Positions 44,580-58,843 of a stretch of 64,000 bases of DNA are shown here, piece by piece. The stretch covers positions 9,710,679 to 9,774,678 of the forward strand of contig NC_081337.1 in the NCBI RefSeq assembly GCF_022539665.2, given 5' to 3'. This stretch comes from Daphnia carinata. Taxonomy: Eukaryota; Arthropoda; Branchiopoda; Diplostraca; Daphniidae. Made by a program: the position numbers and the translations under genes. The notes beneath the pieces are model-generated. The model was not told the origin of the DNA, did not search any database, and saw only the letters and a list, made by a program, of their open reading frames with translations. The first letter of the stretch is position 1, and each line of letters begins with the position of its first letter.

Positions 44580-46399
44580 GCATTACTCTAGACTTTAAGA
44601 CCACAATACATTTCCCTCCTTTCCAATTTTTTATTTATTTTTTAAAGGTGGAAAGCAATGATGGGTGGGTGGCTTTAAAGTTCTACATTTTGTTGTCTTT
44701 TTCTTGTTGTTTTTTTTTTTGTTTTTTTTTTCTCCTTACTTCGCGCTTGTAAGTTGTGTTCTTTTCCCGCTCCCTCCAACTCCTAAGTAGGTACTTGCAC
44801 CGGGGGTAGTAGCCGTACTGCTTGTTTTGATTTATTTATTCTTTACGGTCACGAACCGGACAGACTGTCTACTCGATATAAGAGGGTCGGGCAGCAGGTT
44901 TTTTTTTTCTTTTTGAGTGGGGTCTCGGTTCAGTTGAGTTGTGTTCTATTATGGCTCAGCGTGTACATATATATAGCGCACCGTAGCGCGCATACACACA
45001 CATACACACACACACACGAGGGAAACAAGACGCGAAAAACAAAACGGGCACGTGTAATGAACGCAGTGTAGTTATAAAGAGAGAAGCAAGTCATATACAG
45101 TGCGCTTTGCTGTGTATGCAAATAACCAAAGAGCTTTAGTCTCTCTTAATGGACATATGGAGCGAGACTTGGTATCCGTCCGGATAAATTGGTGGTCGCA
45201 GGAGGGATCTTTGCCCAGGGCAGCTGCATATTGTAATGCGAGTACTTAAATTGTTAGTCGTACACTTTACTTTGGTTCTCAACTTTCGTGGTGTTTGGGA
45301 TAGACGGTGAGGTCACCCCGACGAGTTTTCGCCTTTAAACAGCCACTTCAATGCCCTAAAATCAATGGGAAAGCAAATGAAGTGGTCAACTGGCCATTGG
45401 CCATATCTTCGTCAAATTTGTACCCCATGCCACGTCTATTTCTGTCTTTCAAATACGCGCATTTGATTTTTATGGTTCCCTCAATTTTTATTTTATTTTT
45501 ATTTTTATTTTTTTCAATATCAATGAGAAGTCGGAGAAGAGGAAGAAAATCCGTAAAAGGCCAAGCGAAGCAAGCAATCATTTTCGTTGGCTGGTTTGCA
45601 CGGGCTTGCGCATAATGTCTACTATCCTTTGAATAAATATGAGAGAGTCCATCTTTTCTTCTTCTCCTTTTGAGTGTACGACGAGCCTCCCATCTTGGTG
45701 TAGTGGCATCATCTTCGCTTTTTTTCCGTCGTGTATACGTTTTCTTCAGCTTGGCGTCGAATGAAAGCCAACACGAGCGCACACGCGAAAGAGGCTGAAG
45801 GAGCGGAGGACCCAACCAGTTCTCTGTAACCCCATACTGAAAAGAAGGAACGGACTTTTTTTTTTTCCTCCCTGAATCCGTACAGAAGAGAACATTTTTT
45901 TTTCTTTCTATTATTCCTTCGTTTGTTCCCTTCTAGCATTCGGTCATATTTCATACATTGCTATGTCTTTAAAAAAAAATATTCTTTCTTTCCATTTCTT
46001 TTCAAATATTATATATTTTTTTTCCCCTGATGTTAGACTTCCTCCCCATCTTGGCGGAGGCAAAGACGTCTGCGTGCGCCATAGAGAGACATCTTTTTTT
46101 TTCTCTCTCTCTCTCGTCCGAATATCTTTTGATTAATCGAATTGAATGCGTTTTCAGGATCGATGGATCCTATCTTGTCTCTTACGTGCAAACGAAGAGT
46201 ATAGAAGAAGACCTTTGAAAAGACCAAAGTTTTCTTTAGCTGAGTGAAATGCATTCGAAAAATTTTAACATTTTTTTTTTTTTTTTTTTTTCCAACGGTA
46301 TAATAAAATAAAATAGAATGCCGCTGCACAAGATCGACTCCCACTGAGTATAAATCAAGCCCATGGGTGGTTTATTTCTTTCGTGTGTTTCTTGTGAAA

Positions 46400-46408
<9 letters not shown>

Positions 46409-46432
<24 letters not shown>
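46409..46432 (+). repeat. (GA)12 microsatellite
   Basis: A 24-nt GA tract. Confidence 0.9.
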
Positions 46433-48782
46433 AGAATGAAAGAAAAGAATTCCACTTCATGTGGAGGCTGTTTTTGTTATTGCGTTGGCCTCCGACTCCG
46501 GGAGAAACCGAATGTCCGGAGATACTATAAATTGGCATCGCAGCTTGAAGGAAAACAGCGTCTCAGCAAGTGAAGAAAGGAAAAAAAAAAAAAAAAGAAA
46601 TTGTGAATCTTCCTTCTGATGTCTTCTGGGAGAAGAATCGAAATGCCCCGAAAAAAACAAAAAAAACAAGGGAAATAATAGTAAGATAAACGAAATCAAG
46701 GAAAGAATGAAGAAGACGATCAGAAGGGTGTTGTCGTTGGTTCGGAAAAAGAAAATACAAAGAATCAACAAACGATTGAGGCAACCCATGCGCATTCCAA
46801 CTCGAGAGGCAACACCAACAGAAGGAGAGAGTTATAGTTCAGAGATGGAGGGGAGAAAGGAAAAATAAAATAGACGTGTTAGAATCTTGGGAAATATTTG
46901 GGATGAAGGCGCCGTGACAGTCGACATGCCAGGCCTCGTTGAAGACAAGGCACAGAGATCTAGAAAAAGCTGGATGTAAAGCACGCTTTACTGGACTGAC
47001 TGAATGTTAGCTAGAAAGAAAAAAAAAAAAAAAGAGATATATACAAGACAACGAGGAAGACACGGTGTCCAATTTGCTTCTCACCCGGCCCATCGACGAT
47101 GTCGAGCTTCGACCCGTCCCTTTTTGCTGACACGAAGAGAGAAACATGGCTACGCGTTCCGAAAGAATTTGTCCACACGAGCAGTTAAACAACGCTATAA
47201 AAGCCGGTCGTCAATGCAACAAATCCGGGTGTAGGAAAACGGGCCAATGTTGAAAGCAATAACGAGAGCAAAAAAAACAAAAAAACAAAACAAAACAAAA
47301 GATGTTGTCCTCTGCCCAGAGTTGACTGGAGAAAACTGCAATGCTGACCCGGAGAATCAATAATCAATTAGATAATGTCATCGGTCGCTGCATTTTGTGT
47401 TACGTGCGCAAAGGTTAGCTTGAGGGCGCGGACACGTAAACACTGACGTGAAATGTTGGGCAATCGATGCTCTCCGCCACTGGCGCGTGCGATTTGAGAT
47501 TCTTACGTATCTGTTTCTTGTTTTTTGTTGCTGAGGATTCGGTTATGCCTAGCATGTGCACCCTTCTCCTATTTGGTTCGTTCGCTTTTTTCGCTTGTTT
47601 TATTCCTGTCCATTTTCCACTTTCTGACGGTTGACGGATTTTTTTTGTGGGGTAGGATAGAAAAAAAAAACGCCCTTCAATCAATCCGTCAGCTCTGTGA
47701 TGCCTTTGCCCTCTGTACACATTCAATGGCATCCCAACGAAAAATCCTGTCTTTTACCGGTACATTTTTTTTGTGTGTGCATGCGTTCGTTACAAGAATG
47801 AAGAAAAAAAAAACGACCGTGAAAAGTCAAAGAGATATCGGAAAAGAGAGGTATGGTAACACACAAAAAAAAGCTGACGTGTGGCACGTATGTTCATTTT
47901 TGGTGTGGGGAGGGATGTAGGATCTCGACGTTCAAATAACCTTTTGGGATCTTGCAAATTTCATATCCACCTAGTGTCCAATATGTTGCTTGTATCTATG
48001 CAACATTTCATTCATTCGTTTTCCTTTTTTAAGGCTATTTGTCAGTGTCTTTCCTTTCGTTGATGATGGCCTTCCATGGGATGTTGACCTGGCTGCATTT
48101 CCTTACGTCAGTTGCAACGGGCTCGGGACACAAAAAAAAAAGCAGTGTGACGCAACAGACATCGAATACGGAGGAGGGCACAAGTACAGCTTTGCACAGG
48201 TACGTGCACTCACGCACTGGTACCGACTAGCATTGCCAACATTCGAACTGTCAGAGAATAGAAAGAAAAGCAGCTTGCCATTTGGTCACGTTTCCCTCTG
48301 ACAGCCAGTTACTTTTCGTGTTTGATAAATAATCCGTCTGCTTTTGTTGTTGCCTTGACTCTTTCCCTTCGAAAGTTCGTATATATATACGTCTACAATA
48401 GACACACAGCGTCGTATAAACACGTAAAGGTCTTGTACATACGCTGAATACAAACGTCTGTCGAAAACCTTACGTCATCGTGTACAAACGCTTGCGTCAG
48501 CTTGTTCCAAATCATTACGAGTTCCATTCATTGGTGGAGTTGGACTCGGGAAAATTCTCTGACAAGTTTGAGAAGTTGAACGCATTAAGCAATTTCGAAT
48601 TGCTGGGATTCCCATATTTTTTTTTTTTTTCTTATTCGTATGCAAATCTTTGAACGTGGCAGGAGGGCGGGCGCTCATCAGAGATGAATTGATCGACGTC
48701 TATCCAGCTGAAAAAGAAAACGTACGAGCGATGCGGGGCATTCTTCGATGATTGTACATGTAAGCTGGCCACCCCACCCCCC

Positions 48783-48791
48783 TTCTGTATC

Positions 48792-48833
<42 letters not shown>
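48783..48833. repeat. (TA)18 tract inside a 51-nt near-perfect palindrome
   Basis: The TA tract at 48793-48828 is bounded by TTCTGTAT on the left and ATACAGAA on the right. These are exact reverse complements, so the whole segment can extrude as one long hairpin with a single CG mismatch pair. Confidence 0.85.
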
Positions 48834-48837
<4 letters not shown>

Positions 48838-50838
48838 GATTGAGGAGGATGTTGTTTTCTTCCTTTTTTCTCTCTGCTCTTTCGTCTGGAAGTGAACAAG
48901 AGGGTCGTTCGTTACCACTTGCTTTTTTAGGGCTGTGTATGTATGCGATGCAACTGATTTCTTGTTGCCTCGGTGGTAATTCATCACTTTCCCCATCATT
49001 AATTGGCGTCTGGTGGCTCGTGTTTGTTTCTTTCCTTCTTGATTTCTTCTCACTGTGTTGTTATTCTTTTTTGTTTTTCTCTCTCCTCTCACTCGTGTAG
49101 TGTCTGTTGTTTTCCTGGGGTTCAGATAAGACACAGAGAACGAGATTCTCTTCCTTTTGCATTCTCTTTGCACGCGCTCTTCCTTATTATTATGATTACC
49201 CTTCTTTTATTTTTTGGTCTCTTTTCTAATTTCACATTCGTGTTCCTATTTCGCTCCTCCAAGACGCATACGAAAGAGAAAGGTAACACCAGAACAAAAA
49301 AAAAAAACGTAAAAAGAAATGAAGCATCTATGAAGCACGTTTCTTTTTATAGCCGAGATGCTGCCATGTTCTGTCTTGTTTGTTGGGCGGAAGCTGCATC
49401 CGTCGTCCGTGCGTGCCCGATTTGATTGCCCCAGTGTTGTTCACTAAGGTCGCTTCGCAATAGAGTCACCAAGAAAAGACTAGTAAAACTCTTGGACTCG
49501 AATAAGTAAGACTGAACGAGTAACTTTCTTCCGTCCAAGTAATTGCTTCTTTGCCATTCAGGTTTAAAAAGAAAACAAAAACAATCCGCACACCTGATAC
49601 GGTTCCCATCGAGGACTCCTTCTCCCTTTGCCTACGGATATTGAAGAGTCAAATGAACCGTTTGCTTCATCGTTCCTATCTCTCACTTTCTCACTTTGCA
49701 GTCTTGTTTTCTGAAAAAAAAAAAAAAAAAAAAAAAAAGAAAGATGCGACGCCTCTGCTAACACAAGGACGACGGGGTGTGTTTTGTGTTGTAACGATCA
49801 GTTCGCATGTTAACTCCATTGCGTATAGCTATTACTCTTGATTGACTCCATTATCGGTATTGGCCTGAAGCTTTTGACTTTTAATGTACTTGAAAACGTT
49901 GGCACACACTCATTCTCGCCCTCCCTCTCTCTTTTTTTTTTTTTTTTTTTTTCCTCTCTCTCACTCCCAATTTTGTTTTTTTCGTTTTCTTCTACCGGCA
50001 TTTGTTTTTTTTTCTCATTTTTTTCTACCGGCAATTTTTTTTTTTTTTTTTGCGTCAGTGTCTGGATACACCTTAAGTGCCATCGACCTCGTTTTTTGTG
50101 TGTGAGTGTGTGTGTGTGTGTACCGTCGTTTTTGAACGTGTACGTACCACATTCGAGACTTTTGGATGTGCGTTTGTTTCCCTGGCTGCGTATCTTTTTC
50201 TTTTTTGTGTGTGTATTCCTTGGCCTTGCCGTCGCGTTTTGTTATGTCGTTAAGAACACGGACGACGTTGTGTAGTTGCCGAGACGAATGCCGAGTCTTC
50301 ATCAACGCTTTGTCCGTCGTGTTGGCTTCATTATCTGCAATGACGTTTCCTTTTTTCTTCGAGGCGGTTCCAACGAGTCGACCGGTTGACGAGGCAACCG
50401 AACAAATGGGTAAGAGCCACACATTTCATACACCAACTTTCTTTTTGGCCGACCCAATCTGTACAGAAGGCTATTTTTTTTTTTGCTTCTTTTGTAGAGT
50501 GTCTTGTTTTGCGTAGGGGCGGGAATGTGGCAGCAATGGCCTTTATCGATTGTTGCATCACATCCAGTAGCTTATATCCGTGTGTTGTTTTCCAACTGCA
50601 TCGCCGTTTAATTGTCATTGATCCTACGGTTTCATGATCTTCTGTTTTACCTGATCGAAGAGGTTATCTTCATCTCTCTTTTCGAAACGGTTTCAAGGTG
50701 TAGAACATAGACCAAAGGATTTCGGGAAAGAAACTATTAATATTTTTTTTTGTTTGAAAATATGGATCGCTTAGTTTGTTCGTGTAACATCCTTGCTAGG
50801 CATTTTGTTTTTTGTTTTTTTCTTGTGTGTTCCGCCCT

Positions 50839-51016
50839 CCCTATAGGGGGTTAGCTCCGATGGCGGAGCTGGCCGGAACTCCACACGTCTAACGGGAGAA
50901 AAGCAATAGGACGAAAGATCACGTTACGATCTTAAATGTATGACGGCCGGTTTCAATTAGACGGCCGTCAGTGTGATTGAACGAGGACTTTTGTCGATCA
51001 GACTCGGCGCTTGATC
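50839..51016. repeat. Cluster of five consecutive short inverted repeats
   Basis: In order: CCCTATAGGG palindrome (50839-50848); AGCTCCG/CGGAGCT with a 4-nt loop (50853-50870); AAGATC/GATCTT with a 7-nt loop (50915-50933); TGACGGCCG/CGGCCGTCA with a 12-nt loop (50941-50970); GATCA/TGATC with one extra bulged pair (50996-51016). The stretch is otherwise free of simple repeats. Each element alone is unremarkable; only the close spacing is notable. Confidence 0.6.
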
Positions 51017-54000
51017 TAATCTCCATCCACGGCTATCCTGCTGTTAGTTTTTGAAATTTTTTTCCCGCAGAGCTGTGCCCTTCATTCACTCCGCCAACGT
51101 TGGTTTCTGGAACCAGTACGTCTTCTTTCTTTCTTTTTTTTTTTTTACGAAGGAAAGTATAAAGAAAATGAGGTAGACACATCAAGTATAGAAGCGGGCC
51201 GACTTGAGAAAACGCGCCGAGAAAATAAGAACCAAACGTGAAATTCTTAAAATATCAAACCAACCATCAAATGACGATGAAATCCCCTCGAAAAAAAAAA
51301 AAAAAAAAAAAAACGAAACTAGTACTTCTTAATTTGCCCTTCGTTTTCTCATTGGCTGAAAGAAAAAAAAAACGCTTGTTATATGAAGCTGTTTGATTCT
51401 TTAATGTTCGTCATTTTGCTTTTTAATTCGGCCCGCATAAAGTTTCGCTGCCTATCATGACTCGTTGCTTTCTAGGAAGTAATAAAAAAAAAAAACAAGG
51501 CACGAAAGTTTTTTTTCTTTTATTTTTTGAAACAAAACAAAAAAAAATGGTGGGAGAAAACGGAAAAAAAAACAACAAAAAACAACCAAGTTTTTTGAGG
51601 CCGACGTTTTGTGGTCGCTTGGGGGCCCGTTGCGGCTCGGAAAGATCATGGGCGTCGTCGACGCAATCAGATGAAATCAAAAGGTGATGCACGGGTCGCG
51701 GGTCGAGCAGGTGAGGGCATCAGCTGAGAGAGGACACGATAGAGAGAGAGAGCACATGAAGGCTAAGAAAGGCGGATTGGGAATAGAGGCCGACCGCTGT
51801 CGCCGCCGCCCGTCCTCGCATCGGATGCCGCGACTTCTTTCTTTTTTTTTTTTTTTTTCTATACAGATGGGAAAAAAAGAAAAGAAAAAAGAACAGTAGG
51901 GAACCTCACGAAATCAAAGGAAATGTTTTTTTTTTTTTTTTTTTTGCTTTTTGTTTTGTTGGTTTCGTTTCTGGTCATGGCCCTTGTTTTCTTTTTTTTT
52001 TTTTGGACGATTTAAAGACCCTGACTTGAGAATCAGACAAATGGAATAGACGTTTGATTTCATTTTTCAAAAAAAACAAAAAAAAAACAACAAAATACAC
52101 GCCGACGCCAAGGGAAAACGATAGCGCGGCCCGTCCGCCGCTTTGCCCGATTCGCCCTTTTTTTTTTTTTTTTTTCCTTTTAAAACCCTTTCTTATTCCA
52201 TTTATCTGTGTGTGTGTGTGTGTGTGTAGTAGTGTCGTGAATAGGAGCCGAAAAGTCTCACCGGGCATGGACTGGAATAAGTGGCTTTACAAATATGGCG
52301 GATCATGATGACGTAGTCACCTTGAACCTTATACTTTTCCCCGCATTTCGATTTACCTCTCTTTACTCGCCATGTTTTCTCTAAATGCGGCCCCATCTTT
52401 TATACAAATACTTCTACCAAGTCTATAATACGAAATAGAAATTTATTTCTTTTTCTCTTTTATTTTTATGTGGCGGGCCCATTTATTTATTTATACGCAT
52501 CGCTCTCTGTTGTCGGGAGTTTCAAAAAAAAAAAAAAAAAAAAGAGAACGAGTCGCGCTGTTTCTCGCATTATATATTTCTTTCATTTCTTTATTTATTA
52601 TTTTATTTTATTTTATTTTTTTTTTTTTTCGGTTTGGCCTTTTGCTAGTTACCCACACGCACGCACGCACGCATTATACGGTCCTGCATCCCGTCCTTAA
52701 AAAAAAAAAAAAAAAAAGAGTCTCCTTTTTCAACCTTTTCTTGTTCGCCCTTTCGTGCCGGTTCGATTTTTGAAGGAGAAAAAGAAACGAATGTCTTCTG
52801 CAATCGGAAATAGAAAGAGCAAAAGATAAAAAAGGGCCAAGCTTCATTCAAAACATTTGAAATCATTATGTGCAGTCCAGTGCATGTTTAGATGTGCACA
52901 GTCTCAGACACACAGCTCGAGCTGTTACTATTACGCTGATGACTTTGGTTGTGCAGCTTTTTGATTCTTTTTTTGCGAGACGTTCATGCATCAGTAGTTG
53001 TGCTTGTTAATGGACACACACGCGGCGCACGCAAACGCAAGTTGGCCGGATAATTTTGAGTTTCAAAAACGCACGAGCAATTGACGATGGGCCAGTTTGA
53101 ATCGAATAAGAAGCAAATAGAATATATTTCGCAATACCATTTTCGTTTTTTTGCCATTACAAGGGGGAAAGGGAATCGGGAGTGCGGAAGTTTAGTGTGG
53201 AAACCGGATTGCAAGTCGCCGACAGTTGCGTGAATCCGATTGCCTAACAACGAGAATTTGGGAACACGGTCACGCTTACACACATGTCTGCTTTCATACC
53301 CACCGTAGTTAAATGATAACATCCAAGTTGATTCAGGGAAAGAGAGTTCAGGCCCAACAGGTCCATGGTAAAAATAAAATTAAAAAAAACAAAAAAAACA
53401 GACGATCGAACAGCAACAAGACAATTAAAATAAAGTACCTTTTCATTTCGCTTTTTTATTTCCCTTCCCTATTTTTTGTTGTTAGTTCGTGCGTGTTCAA
53501 AGAACATGTCAATCTACTTATGTACAGTCGTTTTTTTTTTTTGTTTTTTTGTTTTTTTTTGTTTTTCCCTACGTGAATTGTACAGCCGAGACTATGAGAC
53601 GACGTGAAAAAAGAACAAAAAAAAAAAAAACATGTCTAGATGAAATCGTAAATATCCCAACAACAGGTCATCGTTTCAAAAAATATGTGATGATGATGGG
53701 TCGCGACAGGACGCGAAACAGCCCTCGGGCGATTCGGGAAATTTCTTGGGGCGTCGGGCGTCGTGTTTTCCCAGTCGCTACGCCGATGACGAGAACAGAC
53801 GCGTCTATAGTCGGAACAATCAATTCTTCTTAAACTTGAAAAAAAAAAAAAAAAAAAACGCCCTAGAAAATAAAGTTTTTCTTTTGGCCCTTAAAAGGTC
53901 CTACAACTCGTGTCTTTCAATTTTTCTTTTACATTTTTTGGGGTCAGTTTTTTCATTTTTTTTTTTTTTTTAAGTTTTTTAAGACTAGAGGAATCGAACA

Positions 54001-54280
54001 GTTCAACAATACTGTGAAATATGTTGTAGACGGTATAAAACAAACAAAAGCGTACCCCCTGAAAAGAACGAAAGAGAGAACAAGAACAGACTACATTATT
54101 ATTATGTGGCCATAAAAGAAACAAAAAAAAAAAAAAAACGGTCGGCGGTCGCGCAATGCATAAACGATCACGGCCCGGATGAGAGCGCACGGAACACATG
54201 CAGCACAGCATAGAGAACTTGATAGAATATCTAATAAGGAAGGAAAAAGGACAAACATATAACAATCAATCGAAGAAAAG

Positions 54281-54314
<34 letters not shown>

Positions 54315-54605
54315 AAGAAAGAGGAACGAAAATCGTGAAAGATAGACGCACAGCGATAGCCTTTCAAAAATCCTTCCAAAACAAGAGATAAGAAACTATT
54401 GCGGACGTAGCAGTCTTACGCTTGCGTCTTATAGTACCGCAATGCACATTGGCCTCGCTGAGCGATGGAACGTGCGTTTAATCTCATTACGTTTTTATTT
54501 TGAAAAAAATAAAATGGGTAGAGCAATAGAATTAAAAACTAAAGGAAAAATGGTTGGAGAGAAAGGATGTAGAAAGAGAGAATAAACAACTAAATACGAA
54601 TAAGG

Positions 54606-54606
<1 letters not shown>

Positions 54607-54644
<38 letters not shown>
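54607..54644 (+). repeat. (AC)19 microsatellite
   Basis: A perfect 38-nt AC tract. Confidence 0.95.
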
Positions 54645-54646
<2 letters not shown>

Positions 54647-54804
54647 ATAGACAACATACTTGTTTTCACATTCGACTCGAAAGAGGAATGAGTCACATGC
54701 AACTCCAGCTCTGGGCAACGGGCACACCTGGGCTTATTGTGTGCTGTGAGTGTGTGTCATCAATTCCGGTTCGGATCGTGTGACCGAAAACATTTATTTT
54801 TTTA

Positions 54805-54807
<3 letters not shown>

Positions 54808-54843
<36 letters not shown>
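54808..54843 (+). repeat. Poly-T tract (T36)
   Basis: An uninterrupted T36 run. Confidence 0.9.
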
Positions 54844-55125
54844 CCCCTTTTGACGTATTTTTTTTTAGTTTTACTTTTTTTTTTTTTTGGAGATAAGGAG
54901 GCACTGACGTTTGTATGTGTGTGTCTGTGATTTCCGGTTGTTGCCTGATTTTAAAATCCGGGGCCCTTCACTTTATTTTTTTTTTTTTTTGTTGGGTTCG
55001 AAGGGCGGTGTAGGAACCTTGTTTTGTTTAGAAATTTCTTGTCCAATCAGTGAAGAAACAAAAGCGGAGGAAAACAAAAAAGGAATCCTAGCGCAAAAAA
55101 AAAAAAAAGGAAAACAAGTATATAG

Positions 55126-55154
55126 ACACACACACACACACACACACACACACA
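55126..55154 (+). repeat. (AC)14 microsatellite
   Basis: A 29-nt AC tract. Confidence 0.95.
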
Positions 55155-56174
55155 TTAAATAATGTGATGAAGCGGGATGTTGATGGTGTGCGTATTGTAT
55201 CCCGGATCTTATACTACACGCTATAATGAGAGCCCAACAGCCATTGGGTATAGACGCGTCTGCGGCGCAACCAAGATAACAACAACAGCGGCGGCTGTGT
55301 ACACGCTAAATGCGACGCCCTCTATCAGTTCGCTCTTTTCTCATATTTTTTTCGGATCTTAAAAGGCTTGTTGTTTATTTTTTTTTTTTTTTTTTTTGTA
55401 AATTTTCTACTCCCGGCCGATTGAAAAAAAAAAAAATTCTGTGTTTGCGTCTGGCGAATGATTGCACGTTGAACGAACCGCCAAACGACCGCCCGTTCGT
55501 CGTGTTCTGGGTGGCCTTCTTCCTTTTTTTTTTTTTTTTTTTCTAAATATATGAAAATTTGATTTATTACGCGCTCCAGCAGCAGATGATGTGGCATGTC
55601 GTCGTCGGTCTGGTGTTGCTTATTATATCTCCTCTTCCCTCTCTTTTTTTAGATTTTTTTTTTCTTTTATTTTTTTTATTCCCTTTCACGGCCACATTGG
55701 CTGCCACTCGCCAGTATATACTGCAATCGCTTCTGGCTGGCTGCGTGCGCCCGGGATTCCCGCCGGAGTAGACTAGTAGTACGTGCCGATATAATAGCAT
55801 GACGGTGTGGGACCGGCTTTCAAAAAAAAAACAAAAAAAAAAAAGAGTAGACTTCTAAAAACTCGAAGCGAACGATCCACCCGTTCCAACTCGATGTTTG
55901 ATTTATTGCAGTCAACAGTTCTTTCAACTCGTGCGCTTACAATTTTCTTTTTGTTACCGTCTTTTTCTTTTTCTTTTTTATTCTTTTTGCCTAAAGAAGA
56001 GAAATTTGAAGAAAAAAAAAAAAAAGAGGAGCAGCGCAGGGCAAACGCGATGGAGGCCAAGCGATACAGCCGTAGATATCTCTACCATCAAGTATGTGCA
56101 TAGGCTATACAGGTGAAAGAAAAGGGGGGGGGGGGAGAAAATCCTGGTCAGCTGCTTAGACAGACACGTAAAGC

Positions 56175-56225
56175 AAAAAAAAAAAAAAAAAAAAAATAAA
56201 TAAATAAAGTTTTTTTTTTTTTTTT
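56175..56225. repeat. A22 ... T16 foldback
   Basis: An A22 run (56175-56196), a 13-nt TAAATAAATAAAG spacer and a T16 run (56210-56225) can form a tight A/T hairpin. Confidence 0.8.
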
Positions 56226-58812
56226 CTTTCCCTCATTCTCGACTCTAGCCCAGCCCTGTTGCCCTATCTTTGTTAGAGTCACGTCCGCGCACCTGGTCCA
56301 ATATGCGCAGGCCCTGGAGAAACTATCATTGAGCACTTGCCGTCCAGCTCATGCATATCTCAACACCTTCGTGACTGTCTGTCCTGCATGACTCGCACTA
56401 GCCTCCTGTCGTCGACAATAGTACGTAGGGAGGGACGTCGAAACGCATAATATAAACACAACAGACCTAAGGGCCCAAGTTTTTTTTGTCGGACGGTCGG
56501 ACGATTTTTCCCTCTCTGTTTGACGAACGAGACTTTTTAAAGGCGCATCGGGTCTTCGAACCGTGTACTGGCCATCAAAACTGGGCAGTAGCAGCTGAAG
56601 CGACACGCCAATGACAGTTAGTACACAACAAACGGACTCAGAAACCCTTATTTTTTTTTCTTGTTTTGTTTACTGTCCGTAAGTGCGAATAGCCATTTTT
56701 CTTTCATTCCCTTCGATCAATTTATCGAGGGAAGAGCCTAAGAAAAAAAAAAAAAAAGGAAAATTGGATAGAATCAACAACCGAAACAACAATCAAACAA
56801 CAATTGCTTTATGCATAATAATCATTTCCACGTATTTTGAATGATGCATGAAACCCCCCTAGCGCATAAACCAGTTTTTCTGTTTTTTTTTTTTTGTTTT
56901 TTTTTTTTTTTAGTTCGATTGATTGCACTCGGTTAGATGGCGGCGTTCGACAACAATGATTTTTTTTTTTTTTTTTTTTGAATCAACAAAGATGCATATA
57001 AAAAGCCCATATATATTAGACTCATAAATTAGAGTGGTCGATGTCTGCCGACGCGGGCGCTTGCCATCTGTTTCGTATTGGGAAAGTTTGATATCATTTT
57101 AAGACGAGGCGATAGGATTTTTTTTTTTTTTATCTCAAAACTTCTTACAGCTCTGGAGCTGTATAAAGGTGCGTGAGTGAAAACGGGAGCGACAACACCT
57201 TGAATTGTTTTTGTTTTTGTTTTTTTTTTCAAAGAAGAAGAAAACAATAGACTGTTAGACACTTCCCAGGGTCGATTGATTTTCTGAAAAGCATTTTTCT
57301 CGGAAAAGGGACGTACCAGCTGATTGTCGGGGTCAACTTCACAAAAAAAAAAAAAAAAAAAAAACGATACGCCTCCCAGCCAATCTCTCTACGCTGATAT
57401 CGAGCCTCACTTCTCAATTAGAAAAAAAAAAAAAAAAAGACGCAATCTCCTTGGCGCTAGGGGAGGCGACATGGTTGTCCATTTCCCGCAATCAACCGAT
57501 ACGACGCTTCTCTATCACTCCCCTCCTGTCCTGAGTTTTTTTTTTTCCAGTGACGTTCCTGTCTTCAACAATCTCTTTTAAACATACAGAAAGAAAAATA
57601 GAAAATAGGGAGGAACAAAAAGAAGAAAGGTGAACATTTTTTTTTTTTTTTTTTTTTGGAGCTGTTAAAAAAAAACAAAAAGTCTGTGGAAAAAAGTTGC
57701 TCAACTGAGACGGACAGCGACAAAACGCGGAAGCGTATCAACGACGGGGCGGCGGATGAAACATCGCAGGAAAAAAAAAAAAAAAAAAAAAAACTATCTG
57801 AACAACAACATGCACCAAAAATAGAAAAAAAAAACAAACGAGAACGAATCTTTGACCGTTTTTTTTTTTTTTTTTGTATTTTTCTTCTATTACGTGTCCT
57901 TTTTTTTTCTTACATATCAAAAGAAAGGAGAAGAAAAGAGCGAAGCCAAGTCGTTTTTATTCTTCGTATTTTTTTTTTTTTTTTTTTTTTTTTTTGTCCA
58001 ACGGAATAGATTCAGATGGTCCATGATTGGTGTGGGATTTACAGTCACGAGGTCCTGACTTCATGCTCCGGAATGACAATGGACGATCGGCAAGGATAAG
58101 ACGGAATAATAGGACACGAGACGAAGAAGGAAACAAGTCAAAAAAAGAATATAGCTATATATATATATATATAAAGTAAAAGAAAAATGCGTGAAATATA
58201 TAGAAAAATAAAAAAAAAAAAAAAGGACGCCCCCGTAGTTCAGCGAATAAAGAAATGATGCTATTCCGGTCGGCCAGCAAAAGAAAAAAAAACAAAACAA
58301 AAAAAAACCCAATGACTGCGTTTTGTATTTTATTTATTTTTTTTTTTATTTTATTGTTCCTTCTTCTTTGAGCTCCATTCTTTTTCGTAACACGCACCAA
58401 ATGAAAATAACCGTGACTAAACTGGCCCTCTTGAAAGAAAGAAAACTAAATTCTCGTGCGAATAAATGCGGATGCGAGAAACCAGACAACTTCGATATCC
58501 ATCAAAAGTGAGAAACGATTTATGGCGGATTTTCGCTTATGTATTATCCTTACTAGGGCCTCTTATGGCACCGTCTAAAAGAAACAGAAGGGCCCTTCAT
58601 CGGCGGCTCGTTCTGCGTCCCTCTTGACTGGCCGTAGTCAAATCATTTTGCCAACTAAAGATAATAATGTGCATGTAAAAAAGGAAGAAGCTCGTGTGAT
58701 CTTCTTGCGTACAGAGATCCGTCACATTCAGCACCACACACTAAGCCACGAAAACATTTGTTTTCTTGTTACGAAACAATTGGCCACGGCTTTTCCGCGT
58801 AAAAATGCGAGC

Positions 58813-58813
<1 letters not shown>

Positions 58814-58837
<24 letters not shown>
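58814..58837 (+). repeat. (TG)12 microsatellite
   Basis: A 24-nt TG tract. Confidence 0.95.

Positions 58838-58843
<6 letters not shown>

Larger units (their letters stand above)
44001..54000. other. Non-coding, repeat-dense region
   Basis: No gene supported. The block contains CA, GA and TA microsatellites and A/T runs to 26 nt. A small duplication of TTCTACCGGCA occurs near 49990 and 50026. A cluster of consecutive small hairpins lies at 50839-51016. A TATAAAAG at 47196 has no initiator at the right distance. The open frames are short or low-complexity. Confidence 0.55.

Noticed and set aside
47196-47203. TATAAAAG resembling a second promoter
   Set aside because: There is no initiator 25-35 nt downstream and no credible exon follows. 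The same holds for TATAAAAG at 34037-34044.
56540-56575. Minus-strand tRNA-like GGTTCGAAGACC
   Set aside because: The T loop is the wrong length and no cloverleaf can be drawn.
56923-56935. miR-92 seed-like ATTGCACT
   Set aside because: Only the seed matches; there is no precursor hairpin.
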